From: CAWHJN01 sp963829705
GTDB taxonomy: Bacteria > Bacteroidota > Rhodothermia > Rhodothermales > BA12
DNA: 64,000 bases
NCBI GenBank assembly: GCA_963829705.1
Contig: CAWHJN010000001.1
Coordinates: 186,001-250,000, forward strand
Direction: 5' to 3'
Shown here: positions 17,687-26,576 of the stretch, one piece after another
Numbering within the stretch: position 1 is the stretch's first letter
Layout: each line of letters starts with the position of its first letter
Program-made: the position numbers and the translations under genes
Notes under the pieces: model-generated
The model's input: only the letters and a program-made list of their open reading frames with translations
Databases searched by the model: none
Told to the model about the DNA's origin: nothing

Positions 17687-18475
17687 TCAGCGCTCGAGCA
17701 GCGTGTCGATGCGCTCGAAGGCGTAGCCCCGCTCCTGCAACGCCGTGACGAGCGTGTCGAGGTGAGCGTAGAGTTTGTCGGTGCGCTCGGGGGCCGTGCC
17801 TATGTGGAGGAGCAGGAGAAAGCCGTTCAGGCCCGCTGGCTGGCGCTGTTCGTAGGCAAGGATGCTGTCCAGAATCGCGCGGCTGGGGACGTAGCGGCTG
17901 CCCATGTCAGGCGTCGTGTAGTCGGCGTTGGAACGGGTCCCGGGGGTGAAGTTGACGAGCGTGAGGCCCTGCGCGCGCGTCCAGTCGCTGACCTGCCGGT
18001 TGTACCACTCGTACGGCGGCATGAAGTACGGCGCGTCGCGTTTCTGGATGCCAAAGCGCGCCATCGCGCGGTAGTTGGCGTCGAGGTCGGTGGCGAACGA
18101 ATCGCGGGTGACGAGCAGGCGGACGCGGTCGTCCCAGTCGCAGTAGAGCAGGTGCGCGTCGGAATGCGCGCCGAGGTAGTGGCCGTCGGCTTTCAGCCCG
18201 CGAATGAGTGGGGCGAAGGCGGAGGTGCGGTAGAAACGCCCGGTGAAGAAAAACGTGGCGGGGATGCCACGGCGCGCCAGCACCTCCCGGATGTGCGCGC
18301 CGCCGTCGGCGTATTCGTCGCCCGTGAAGACGAGCGCGAGGGCTTTTTTTGCCGTATCCGCCCGCACGATGCCGCCTTCAACGTACTCGAAGCCGTCGGA
18401 CGTGGGGTGCGGGCGCGGCGCGCACGCGGTCAGCGTGAGCAGCAGTGAAAGGGCGAGGACGGTACGCGGCGGCAT
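17687..18475 (-). CDS. NodB-type polysaccharide deacetylase lipoprotein with altered motif 1
   Basis: 262 residues from ATG 18475. A lipoprotein signal ends at LLTLTAC. The NodB fold is visible: KKALALVFTGDEYADGG in place of the usual TFDDG, GIPATFFFTGRF, motif 2 GHYLGAHSDAHLLY (HSxxH zinc ligands kept), motif 3 YFMPPYEWYN and motif 5 LLHIGTAPERTDKLY. The catalytic-base Asp position is Gly while the metal Asp is kept, a pattern I associate with a Bacteroidota subfamily. It would remove acetyl groups from a periplasmic glycan, plausibly peptidoglycan. It is the last gene of the TPR-barrel-HU-SPOR-ExbBD operon, only six bases after exbD. Confidence 0.85.
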   Translation of the reverse strand: MPPRTVLALSLLLTLTACAPRPHPTSDGFEYVEGGIVRADTAKKALALVFTGDEYADGGAHIREVLARRGIPATFFFTGRFYRTSAFAPLIRGLKADGHYLGAHSDAHLLYCDWDDRVRLLVTRDSFATDLDANYRAMARFGIQKRDAPYFMPPYEWYNRQVSDWTRAQGLTLVNFTPGTRSNADYTTPDMGSRYVPSRAILDSILAYEQRQPAGLNGFLLLLHIGTAPERTDKLYAHLDTLVTALQERGYAFERIDTLLER

Positions 18476-18481
18476 CCCGCG

Positions 18482-18886
18482 TCAGCGCGACTGCGGCTCG
18501 GTGGCCATCAGCACGCGCAGATCCAGCGCCTGTGCCACGCTCGCGGCCTGCGTGAACCGGCCGATGGTGGCGTCGCGGTCGGCGCGGACGACCATCGCCG
18601 TCTTGCCCTCGCGCAGCGCTTGCACGGCCATCAGCAGGCTGTCGGGCGACACCTGGTCGGCATCGACGTAAAACAGCCCGTCGCGGGTGATCGAGACGGT
18701 CACGAAGTCCGGCTCCGTCGGGCTGGCGGAGTCCGCCTGTGGCAGCGAGAGCTGGATGTTGTACTGCGGAATGAAGTTGGACGTGAGCAGGAAAAAGATC
18801 AGCAACAGCAGCACGATGTCCGTCAGCCCGGCAAGGCTGAAGGCGGAAAGTGGCTCTTTGCGCGGTGGCGAGAAATCGAAGGCCAT
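18482..18886 (-). CDS. ExbD/TolR-family biopolymer transport protein
   Basis: 134 residues, standard size. One transmembrane helix with the conserved proton-path Asp (SLAGLTDIVLLLLIFFLLTS, Asp at about 23) is followed by the small periplasmic domain ending VAQALDLRVLMATEP. With ExbB/TolQ it forms the proton-driven motor of Ton or Tol systems. It is 11 bases downstream of exbB and 6 bases upstream of the deacetylase. No TonB- or TolA-like partner is in this window, so whether it serves Ton or a Tol-like function is inferred from its SPOR neighbour. Confidence 0.92.
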   Translation of the reverse strand: MAFDFSPPRKEPLSAFSLAGLTDIVLLLLIFFLLTSNFIPQYNIQLSLPQADSASPTEPDFVTVSITRDGLFYVDADQVSPDSLLMAVQALREGKTAMVVRADRDATIGRFTQAASVAQALDLRVLMATEPQSR

Positions 18887-18897
18887 GAGCGCGGGGG

Positions 18898-19629
18898 TCA
18901 GTAGCTGCGGAAGGCCGCCGGGGTGGCCTCGGCGGGCTCCTGCATGAGGTCGACGAACGCCTCGGCAGCTTGCTCCAGCCGGTGCGCCTGGTACTTGATG
19001 CGGCCCTGGAGCACGTTGTAGAGCAGCAGCGCGATGATGCCCGCGATGAGGCCCGCCGCCGTCGTCAGCAGCGCCTCCCAGATGCCGCCCGCCAGCACGC
19101 TCGGGTTGACGTTGCCCTGGAGGTTCTGGATCTGAATGAACGTCTTGATCATGCCGGTGACGGTGCCGAGGAAGCCGAGCATCGGCGCGATGGCGGCGAC
19201 GGAGGCAAGCAGGTCGGTGCGGCGGGCGAGGCCGAAGGTTTCCTCTCGCCCTGCCGTCTGCACGGCGTCGCGGATTTCGAGGATGGGGCGTCCGAGGCGT
19301 TCGAGCCCCGCCTGCAACACGCGGGTGACGGGCTTATCCTGCGCCGCGCAGTAGGCCAGCGCGCCGCGCACGTCGCCGCTCTGCACGTAGGCGCGCACCC
19401 GGTCGACGATGCCCTCGGCGTCGGCCTTGCTGCGGTTGAGCGTCAGCAGTCGCTCGACGAACACGGCGATGGCGGCGAGCGACAGGAGGAGGATGGGCCA
19501 CATCACCCAGCCGCCTTTGAAGAGCATCTCCATGAAACCGACCTCGACGGGTTCGGGAGCGGCGGCGGTGGCCAGCGTGTCGGCGACCTGAGGGAGGACT
19601 TGCTGGAGCAGGAGCAGCGGTGAGGTCAT
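18898..19629 (-). CDS. ExbB/TolQ-family (MotA/TolQ/ExbB) proton channel protein
   Basis: 243 residues from ATG 19629. Three transmembrane regions: GGWVMWPILLLSLAAIAVFV near 35-55, then the signature pair IAPMLGFLGTVTGMIKTF and ALLTTAAGLIAGIIALLLYN. The cytoplasmic loop YCAAQDKPVTRVLQAGLERL is typical. Makes the pentameric channel around the ExbD dimer in the inner membrane and uses the proton gradient to do work across the envelope. It starts 28 bases after the end of the SPOR reading frame. Confidence 0.94.
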   Translation of the reverse strand: MTSPLLLLQQVLPQVADTLATAAAPEPVEVGFMEMLFKGGWVMWPILLLSLAAIAVFVERLLTLNRSKADAEGIVDRVRAYVQSGDVRGALAYCAAQDKPVTRVLQAGLERLGRPILEIRDAVQTAGREETFGLARRTDLLASVAAIAPMLGFLGTVTGMIKTFIQIQNLQGNVNPSVLAGGIWEALLTTAAGLIAGIIALLLYNVLQGRIKYQAHRLEQAAEAFVDLMQEPAEATPAAFRSY

Positions 19630-19657
19630 TCCGTGAGGGAAGGTGAAAAAGGGAAAT

Positions 19658-20966
19658 TCAGAGGCGGGTGATCCAGGCGTCGCCGGGGACGGTGCCGCTC
19701 AGGCTACTGAGTGCACGCTGGGCCTCGGCGAGAGAGCCGAACTGCCCGACGCCGACGCGGTAGATGGAGGCGCCGGTGCCCGTGCGCCCGGCAATCACGC
19801 CGGTGCGGAAGCCTTGCTCGCGGTACGGCGCTGCGAGCCGTTCCGCCGCTCCGTTCGAGGCAGCGCCGCCGATGACGATGGTGTAGCCACTCCCGGCAGT
19901 GACGGGCGCGGTGCCCCGCAGCGGGCCTTCTTCGACAGGCGGCGGTGCGGAAACAGGCGTATCGGCCGGGGTAGTGGCGGTGTCGAGGTGGGGCGGTGGC
20001 GGTATCGAGGGGAGCCACGGCGGCTGTGTCGGGGGTAACGACGGGTGATGGGGGCGTGTCGTCGCGGCCCCACCCGCGCATCAGCAGCACGGCAGCGGCG
20101 ATGAGGACCAGCACACCCAGCGCCGCGAACGGCCACACGTTGCGGCGCGGCTCGTCGGGTTCGGGGGTTCGGACGCGCGGCGGTCGCTCGGAGGCGGGTG
20201 GCGGCGGTGGCACCTCGGCAGGTACCGGTGGCGGCGGCACCGCGTCCGCCGCGTCGTGTTCTACCACGCCGTGGGGCGGAAAGACAAGTGCGGGTTCGTC
20301 GGCCTCGAAAACCTCATCATTTTCGTCGTCAAGGCCATCCTCTTCTTGTAGGAGTTCGGCTTCCCCCTCGTCGTCGGATGGCGATGGCGGATCGGACAGC
20401 ACGACCTCCTCGATCACCGAGGCGTCGTCAATCGGCGGCACGTCTTCGGGTTCTTCTGGCTGCGACAGATCGACGGGGACGATCTGCGAATCTTCCTCGA
20501 TCATCTCGTCGGCCCACTGGGCAGCCTCTTCGGACGGCGGCGTGTCGAGGTCGCGGGCGGCGTCGCGCAGCGCCATCAGCGTTTCGTCGGAGGCGAAGAG
20601 CGGCGGCAGATCGGGGCCGTCGTCGTCCGGCGAGGTGTCGGCGGTTTCAAAGACGGTTTCTGGTGGCGGGCCGAGGGGGTGCTGGTCGTCGGGAAGGCCG
20701 GTCTGCCAGCGGGGCGGCGCGCCGCTGCTGAGCGGGATCGGCTCCATGCCTGCGTAGCGGTGGTTGACGACGAGTGCCACGGCGGGGGCGGCCTCGAAGG
20801 TGAGTGAGCCGCCCGCCCGCCGGAACGTGCCGAGCCCCTCGAAGGCGACTTCGCCCTCGGCGTCGAGGCGTGTGTGCAGGGCCTCGACGAAGTCCGCCAG
20901 CGCCTGCCGCGCCTCTGCCTCAGTAGTGCCGAGCACGTCGGCGAGGGAGTGTAGGAAAGCAGACAT
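19658..20966 (-). CDS. HU-like domain / TM / SPOR protein, interrupted by a +1 frameshift
   Basis: From ATG 20966 the frame encodes an HU (CCDC81-like) domain (residues 1-75, with VAFEGLGTFRRAGGSLTFEA), a long acidic/Pro-rich linker, and a transmembrane helix at about 277-296 (VWPFAALGVLVLIAAAVLLM). Around base 19990 the frame then goes into Arg/His-rich nonsense ending at 19704. In the next frame the sequence continues as DTATTPADTPVSAPPPVEEG and a clear SPOR domain (GYTIVIGGAASNGAAERLA, IYRVGVGQFGSLAEAQRALS, VPGDAWITRL), ending at TGA 19658. The span is 1309 bases, one too many, so a single extra base (GGGG run at 19990-19993) would explain it. Restored length about 435 residues. SPOR domains bind denuded septal peptidoglycan. 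Confidence 0.8.
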
Positions 20967-20969
20967 GGC

Positions 20970-21164
20970 TCAGGAGGCGTCGAATTCGATCACGTCAGAG
21001 GGCGGCATCATCACCTCGTCGCCCTTCACGTTTTCCACGCGGCTGGCGCGGTGGACCCGGCGGAAGGTGCCAAGTCCCTCGACGGTCACGGCGTCTTCGC
21101 GCATGAGGTGTTCGGTGAGCACGTCGCCGAGTGCGCGGGTGAGGGTGTCGTCGGCAGACTCCAT
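20970..21164 (-). CDS. Short HU-like (CCDC81-type) protein
   Basis: 64 residues from ATG 21164, ending three bases before the start of the HU-SPOR gene. DAVTVEGLGTFRRVHRASRV matches the corresponding HU segment of the neighbour (EGLGTFRR is shared exactly), so the two are tandem paralogous domains, here as a separate polypeptide. It is shorter than canonical HU (about 90) and lacks a clear DNA-binding arm. It may pair with the HU domain of the SPOR protein. Confidence 0.75.
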   Translation of the reverse strand: MESADDTLTRALGDVLTEHLMREDAVTVEGLGTFRRVHRASRVENVKGDEVMMPPSDVIEFDAS

Positions 21165-21231
21165 CGGGGTGGGGAGATGGGTGAAAAAGTGAAAATACGG
21201 CGCGCTCCATCGCTGCGTGCCCCGGCGGTGC

Positions 21232-22968
21232 TTACCACCGGATGCTGAGGCCCGCCATCGCCGTGAACGGCGCTTCGGGATAGCGCTGCCAGAAGGCTCG
21301 GTTGCCGGGGATGAGGTTGTCGAGCCGGGCGACGAGGGTGAAGCTGGGAGTGACGTCGAACGAGCCGGTCACGTCGAGGTCGGCGTATGCATCTAAGCGC
21401 TCGTTGGCGCGGGCGTCGACGTAGCGGGGACCGTCGAGCGTGCCTTTGACTTCGAGGCGCCCTTTCTGGTTGGGCGTCACGTAGCCGAGCGTGGCCCAGC
21501 CCGAGGCGGCGGGGACGTAAGGGATGGGCTCGCCGGTGCGGGTGAGTTCGGTCTGGCGGTAGAGCCCCCCCAGCGCCGCGTTCCATCCCTCGACGAGCAG
21601 CAGGCGCGCCTCTGCCCCGGCGTGGATGGACTGCCCCGCGGCGTAGCGCACGTCGAAGAAGCTGCCGTCCTCGAAGTCGCTGGTGCCCACGTTAGCGGTG
21701 ATGTAGCGGAGGCGGGGGGCGCGGAGGTAGCCGCCGAAGGCGCGAAGCTGGAGGTCGCCCTGCGCGGCGCGGACGCCGCCTTCGGCATTCCACGGGATAG
21801 CGGTGGGTCGCACCTCGGGCCGGTCGGTGAGGTAGGGCGACGCCTCGAACAACGCGGAGAGCGCGTTGGCGTCGATGTACGGGCGGTTCTGGGCGTAGAT
21901 CTCGACCCCGGGGGCGAGCCGGAGCTGGGCGCGCACGTCGGGGGCGAAAAGGGTCGTCTCGAACGTGCCGTCGAAGCGTTTGAAGCGGGTGCTCAGCAGC
22001 TGCGCACCCACGCGGAAGCGCGCCAGCGGCGAGAGGAAGGTGTAGGCCACGCCCGCCGAGCCGTAGAGTTGCTCCGTTCCCGGCGTCCCCGAACCGTCGA
22101 GGCCGACGGTGCCGCCGTCGAGCATGGCTTCAAAGAGGCCGCCTTCGAGTTTTTGCTCGGCACCCAGCTGGAACGTCACGCGCGCCTCGTCGGCCTCGCT
22201 CGCCGCTCGCTCGTCGCGCAGGTCGCCGAAGGTGCCTGAGTCGTAGAAGGTGGACGAGTAGCCGAGCGCGGCGGTGATGGAGGTCTCGTCGCGGGGTCGC
22301 ACGTCCACGCCGAAGCGAGCGTGCCCGCCATAGCCCTCGCGGTCCAGAGAAGAAGAGAACAGCGCAGGTTGGAAGCCGGGCCTGGCTCCGTAGAGCGTGT
22401 ACGAGCGGTAGAATCCGCCCACGCTGCCCTCGACAGACAAACGGCGGCTGCCCGAGCGCACGCCCACTTCACCCCGCGCGAGGTCGTAGGGAGCGCGTCT
22501 GTCCGTCGCGTCGTCGCGGTGGCCGTAGGAGCCTTCGTAATCCGCCGAGGCGTAGAACGATGTAACCTCTGAGGCCGGAGTGTCGAGGTAGAAGCGCCCG
22601 AAGCGGCTGAAGAAGGAACCTGCACCGGCTTCCAGCACCCCTCGTCGCGGCGGTCCGGCCACGAGGATGCGGAGCGCGGGCGGTGTCGGGCGGGCCAGCG
22701 GACTCGGCGGCAGGTCGGTCTGCCGATACGGCGGCAGCAGAGGCTGCCGGTCGGGGTCGATGGCTTTGAGGCGCGGCGCGGGCGCGAAGCCGCTCAGGGG
22801 CGGGCGCGCTATCGATGGAAACGAGACGCGTAGTTCGCCGCGGATCTCGATCTCTCGGGGCGAGAGGCGCGGCAGCGTGTCGGGTTGCACCGTCTGGCCG
22901 CGCGCCGTGGTGGCGGCGAGGACGAGCACGGCGAGCGCGAAGGAAAAGCGTGAGAAGGTCACAGGCAT
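21232..22968 (-). CDS. Outer-membrane beta-barrel protein (TonB-receptor-like, plug-less)
   Basis: 578 residues from ATG 22968 with a signal peptide (MPVTFSRFSFALAVLVLAAT...ARGQ). A Pro-rich segment is followed by alternating amphipathic strands and Tyr/Phe-bounded turns through to the terminal strand AMAGLSIRW. The barrel resembles TonB-dependent receptors in its last third (LDAYADLDVTGSFDVTPSFT, VARLDNLIPGNRAFWQRYP), but no CarboxypepD_reg or plug motif is seen. It begins four bases after the stop of the giant TPR gene, so they are co-expressed; probably the outer-membrane member of this envelope operon. Confidence 0.8.
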   Translation of the reverse strand: MPVTFSRFSFALAVLVLAATTARGQTVQPDTLPRLSPREIEIRGELRVSFPSIARPPLSGFAPAPRLKAIDPDRQPLLPPYRQTDLPPSPLARPTPPALRILVAGPPRRGVLEAGAGSFFSRFGRFYLDTPASEVTSFYASADYEGSYGHRDDATDRRAPYDLARGEVGVRSGSRRLSVEGSVGGFYRSYTLYGARPGFQPALFSSSLDREGYGGHARFGVDVRPRDETSITAALGYSSTFYDSGTFGDLRDERAASEADEARVTFQLGAEQKLEGGLFEAMLDGGTVGLDGSGTPGTEQLYGSAGVAYTFLSPLARFRVGAQLLSTRFKRFDGTFETTLFAPDVRAQLRLAPGVEIYAQNRPYIDANALSALFEASPYLTDRPEVRPTAIPWNAEGGVRAAQGDLQLRAFGGYLRAPRLRYITANVGTSDFEDGSFFDVRYAAGQSIHAGAEARLLLVEGWNAALGGLYRQTELTRTGEPIPYVPAASGWATLGYVTPNQKGRLEVKGTLDGPRYVDARANERLDAYADLDVTGSFDVTPSFTLVARLDNLIPGNRAFWQRYPEAPFTAMAGLSIRW

Positions 22969-22972
22969 GGCA

Positions 22973-25969
22973 TCAGAGGCGCGCGCGCTCGTCGGTGGCA
23001 GTGCGCGCCCACGGGGTGTCGGGATAGTCTTCGGCGACCTGATCGAGCAGGCGTCGCGCTTCGTCGGGGTTGTTGAGGCGGAGGTGAGCGCGGGCCATGA
23101 CGAGCAGGCCCTGGGCCACCCACGCATCGTAGCCGCTGTAGCGCGCTTCGAGCGGCGCGAGCGCGTCGAGGGCAGCCTCGGGGTTATCCATCCGCAGAAG
23201 TAGGTCGCCTAGCCGGTAGAGCGCCTGCGCGCCCACATCGCCGCCGTCCTCGTCGCTGAGTTGCCGGTAAGCATCGAGGGCCTGGGCAAAATCGCCCTTG
23301 GCGTCGAGCACGCGGGCGCGGCCCAGCCGGGCGGGCAGGGCGGAAGGGGTGTCACCGGCGGCGTCTAGGATATCGGCAAAGATCTCGTCGGCGGCGTCGT
23401 ACCGGCGGTCGGCGAGGAGGGCGAGGCCCTGGCCCACGCGGGCTTCGAGGGCGACGGCGCGGGTATCGCTTCCGGCGCGTTCGAGTGTGCGGTAGGCGTC
23501 GAGCGCCTCACGGGGCCGGTCGGTGTCGAGGTAGAGTTGCGCGAGTCGCCGGGCGGCGTCCACCTTGCGGGCGTTCGCCGGGCCGGTGAGCACCTGCTTC
23601 AGCAGGCGCTCGGCCTCGTCCACCCGTTCCTGGTTGGCGTAGAGGTCGGCGAGGTAGTAGCGGGCGTCGGTCTGGAGGTCGGCGTTGCGCGTCTGGCGGA
23701 TGAAGTCGGCCAGCGCGGGCTCGGCCTCGCGGTAGCGTCCGCGCGCATACAGCGTCTCGGCCTGGCGGAAGCGGAGTTCGTCGGCCACCTCGGGCGCGGC
23801 GCGCACGGCGAAGGAATCGACGACGGCGCTGGCTTCTTCGTCGCGGCCCAGCCCTTCGAGTGCGGCCTTCAGGCTCGTGGCGGCGTCGGCAGCGAAGGGC
23901 GTGGTGCCGTAGCGGGCGAGCACGCCCCGGTAGGCGCGAGCAGCGGCTTCGAGCATCCCCCGGTTGTAGTACGCATCGCCGATGCCGTAGAGGGCTTTGC
24001 CCGAAATCGGGTCGCCGGGGTAGGTGGCGACGACGTCCTCGAAGGCCTTTACGGCTTCGTCGTAGCGTCCTTCCTGCAAAAAGAAGTAGCCAATGCTGTA
24101 GGCGGCTTCCTCGCGCAGCGGACTCTGCGGATAGTCGCGCAGCAGACGTTCGAGGGAGCGGCGGCCCCGGTCGGGCTGCCCGGCGAAGAAATACGCCTGC
24201 CCGATCTGGTAGTAGGCGTAGTCGCGGTCGTCGCCGCGCACGCGGGCGTAGGCATTGACCGCTTCGAGGTAGCGCCGCAGCGCGTAGTAGCTGTCGCCGA
24301 GGCGCAGGTGCGCGTCGTCCTCGTAGGCGGGGGCGTTTGCAGCGTCGCGGTCGGGCTCGAAGTGGTCGATGAAGCCTTCGAAGGCCAGCGAGGCAGGCTC
24401 GTAGCGTTCCTGCCGGAAGTACGCCCATCCCGTCACGTAGCGGGCGGCGTTGCGGAAGGTGCCCTCGGGATACTCGTTGGTGTAGGCGCGCAGCGTGGCG
24501 AGGGCGTCGTCCAGATCGCCCTGCTGGAACTGCGTCTCGCCCAGCCAGAACAGCGCGTCGCCGCGTAGCGCGGGAGCGGCATCGTCGGCGAGACGCTCGA
24601 AGGTGCGTGCGGCCTGCTCGTACGCGCCGGAGCCGTAGAGGAGGTAGGCTTTCTGGAAGGCGAGGGCATCGCGCACGTCGGGAGCCGCGTCGGACTGCCG
24701 GGCGATGACCCGGTCGAAGACGCGCTCGGCTTCTTCCACGTCGCCCGCGCCGATGCGGGCATTGGCGAGCAGTTCGAGGGCTTCGACCCCGTGCGGGCTG
24801 TCGGGGAAAGCGCGAAGGAGTTGTTCAAATGCGAGGCTGGCATCGTCCCAGCGCTGGCGCTCGTACTGGAGCACGCCGCGCTCGAACAGCGCCTGCATCG
24901 CGGCGCGGTGCGCGGGCCACCGCGTCGAGACCTCCTGCAAACGCTCGGCGGCGTCGTCGAGGTCGCCCGCGCCTTTGAGCGCGAGGGCCTCGCGGTAGGC
25001 GGCCTCGGCAGCCAGACTGTCCGCTTGATCGTCGGTGGAGAGGCGGAAAAACTCGGCGGCGCGGGTGTAGTCGGCATCGGCGTAGGCGTTGCGCGCGCGT
25101 CCGAAGAGGGCGCGGCGGTAGTAGTCGCCGCCGGGGTATTCGGCCAGAATCTGGCGGTAGGTGCGCTCGGCGTCGTCGCTGCGGCGCAGGTGGTTGTACG
25201 CCTCGGCCAGCAGGAACAGCGCCCGCTCGCGCGAATCCGGCCCGAGGGCGTCGAGGCGGCGCTCGGTCTCCTGGACGAGCCGGGCGTAGTCTTCGAGTTC
25301 GTAATACACCTCGGCAAACGCCAGCCCGAGGTCGCGGCTGTAGGGCGAGTCCGGGTACTGACGCTCCAACTGCTCGAACGTCTGCGCGGCGTCGGTCTGC
25401 CGGTCGAGGCGCACCTGGTGGTAGGCGACGGCATACAGGGCCGTCGGGGCCGTCGTGGTGGATGGGTACTGCGCGCTCGCGCGGCGAAAGAAGGCCAGCG
25501 CGCGGTCGTCCTGTCCCATCTCCAGCGCGGCCTCGCCCATCCAGAAGTACGCCTTCGCGCCCGGCTCGGCGGGTGGGTTGGAGGCGACGAGGTCCGACAG
25601 CGTGGCAATTACGCGCTCGTGCTCCCCCCGGTCGAAGAACGTGCGCGCCGCCGCCAGGCGCGCTTCGTAGGCGAGGGGATGCGTGGGATAGGTGCGCTCG
25701 AAGACCTCGAAAAGTTGTACGGCACGGTCGGCGTGGCCCATCGCCAGCGTGCTCTGCGCCTCGTAGAAGAGCGCGTCTGCGGCACCGGGGTGGTCGGGGT
25801 AGGCGGTGCGGAAGGCGTGGAAGTCGCGGATGGCGTCCTCGTAGCGCCGTTCCCCAAAGGCGTAGTGCGCCGTCGTGAACTGGTGCTGCGGCGTGGGAGC
25901 GACGGGCTGGGCCCACAGCGCGGGCGCGAAGAGCAGGAGCAGGACGGCGGCGCGAGGCAGCAGGCGCAT
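22973..25969 (-). CDS. Giant periplasmic TPR protein
   Basis: 998 residues from ATG 25969 (signal peptide MRLLPRAAVLLLLFAPALWA); an in-frame ATG at 26320 lies across the divergent promoter and is rejected. Nearly the whole protein is YfiO/Tol-Pal-type TPR: AIRDFHAFRTAYPDHPGAAD, AVQLFEVFERTYPTHPLAYE, RTYRQILAEYPGGDYYRRAL, AVKAFEDVVATYPGDPISGK and so on, roughly two dozen units with Tyr-Pro at helix ends. This is the ybgF/BamD-like repeat style used as an envelope scaffold; large versions occur in Bacteroidota (for example gliding/T9SS-associated proteins). It leads the seven-gene operon. Confidence 0.88.
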   Translation of the reverse strand: MRLLPRAAVLLLLFAPALWAQPVAPTPQHQFTTAHYAFGERRYEDAIRDFHAFRTAYPDHPGAADALFYEAQSTLAMGHADRAVQLFEVFERTYPTHPLAYEARLAAARTFFDRGEHERVIATLSDLVASNPPAEPGAKAYFWMGEAALEMGQDDRALAFFRRASAQYPSTTTAPTALYAVAYHQVRLDRQTDAAQTFEQLERQYPDSPYSRDLGLAFAEVYYELEDYARLVQETERRLDALGPDSRERALFLLAEAYNHLRRSDDAERTYRQILAEYPGGDYYRRALFGRARNAYADADYTRAAEFFRLSTDDQADSLAAEAAYREALALKGAGDLDDAAERLQEVSTRWPAHRAAMQALFERGVLQYERQRWDDASLAFEQLLRAFPDSPHGVEALELLANARIGAGDVEEAERVFDRVIARQSDAAPDVRDALAFQKAYLLYGSGAYEQAARTFERLADDAAPALRGDALFWLGETQFQQGDLDDALATLRAYTNEYPEGTFRNAARYVTGWAYFRQERYEPASLAFEGFIDHFEPDRDAANAPAYEDDAHLRLGDSYYALRRYLEAVNAYARVRGDDRDYAYYQIGQAYFFAGQPDRGRRSLERLLRDYPQSPLREEAAYSIGYFFLQEGRYDEAVKAFEDVVATYPGDPISGKALYGIGDAYYNRGMLEAAARAYRGVLARYGTTPFAADAATSLKAALEGLGRDEEASAVVDSFAVRAAPEVADELRFRQAETLYARGRYREAEPALADFIRQTRNADLQTDARYYLADLYANQERVDEAERLLKQVLTGPANARKVDAARRLAQLYLDTDRPREALDAYRTLERAGSDTRAVALEARVGQGLALLADRRYDAADEIFADILDAAGDTPSALPARLGRARVLDAKGDFAQALDAYRQLSDEDGGDVGAQALYRLGDLLLRMDNPEAALDALAPLEARYSGYDAWVAQGLLVMARAHLRLNNPDEARRLLDQVAEDYPDTPWARTATDERARL

Positions 25970-26222
25970 GGGCAGCAGGTCGGGAGGATGCGAGAGTGGT
26001 GGACGCCGGGCGTAATGTACGTCCCTGCACAACGCGGGAAGGATGGAGGATTCGTGCGCTGTAGCAGGTAAAGTTGTTGGAAAAGGCCTCTGCAGCGGTC
26101 TACACGCCGCCGCCTGACCGGACAGTTTCCACAGTGCCGTCGTTAGACTTCCTCGCTTCGACGCGCCCTCTGCGTGGCACGAGCGGACTTCCATCCACCG
26201 ACGCATAGATCCCCTTTTACCC

Positions 26223-26567
26223 ATGAGCAAGCGCAACCCCGACGAAATCGCGGCCGGGCACGACCCCGTCACGCCTGACCAGCCTGCAGGCAAGCCCACC
26301 GGCGCGGAATCAACTACCAAGCAGACTCCTCCGGCAGCGCCGAAACCGACTCCCGAACCGGCCGCTGAAGAGGAGGTCGTCGAGCAGATGCAGCAGGTCG
26401 CCGCCGAGTACTACGAGAAACTGGCAGACCTCACGGCCGATTTCAGCGAGCAGGCACGCGGTTACCTCACCGACGGACGCGACTTTGCACGCGAGCATCC
26501 CGGCAGCACCATTCTGGGAGGCTTTGCGCTTGGCGTGATCGTCGGGGCACTGCTGGGCCGTAACTGA
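26223..26567 (+). CDS. YqjD/ElaB-like membrane-anchored helical protein
   Basis: 114 residues from ATG 26223. A Pro/Ala/Glu-rich disordered N-terminus, an amphipathic helix (EVVEQMQQVAAEYYEKLADL ... FSEQARGYLTDGRDFAREHP) and a C-terminal helix with GSTILGGFALGVIVGALLG. This is the ElaB/YqjD/DUF883 layout; E. coli members bind ribosomes or stress granules and anchor to the inner membrane. First of three consecutive genes of the same type. Divergent from the TPR operon. Confidence 0.7.
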   Translation: MSKRNPDEIAAGHDPVTPDQPAGKPTGAESTTKQTPPAAPKPTPEPAAEEEVVEQMQQVAAEYYEKLADLTADFSEQARGYLTDGRDFAREHPGSTILGGFALGVIVGALLGRN

Positions 26568-26576
26568 CCGCACACG

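Noticed and set aside
19985..19996. Programmed ribosomal frameshift
   Set aside because: No slippery heptamer, internal Shine-Dalgarno or stimulatory hairpin seen; a one-base indel in a GC run is simpler.
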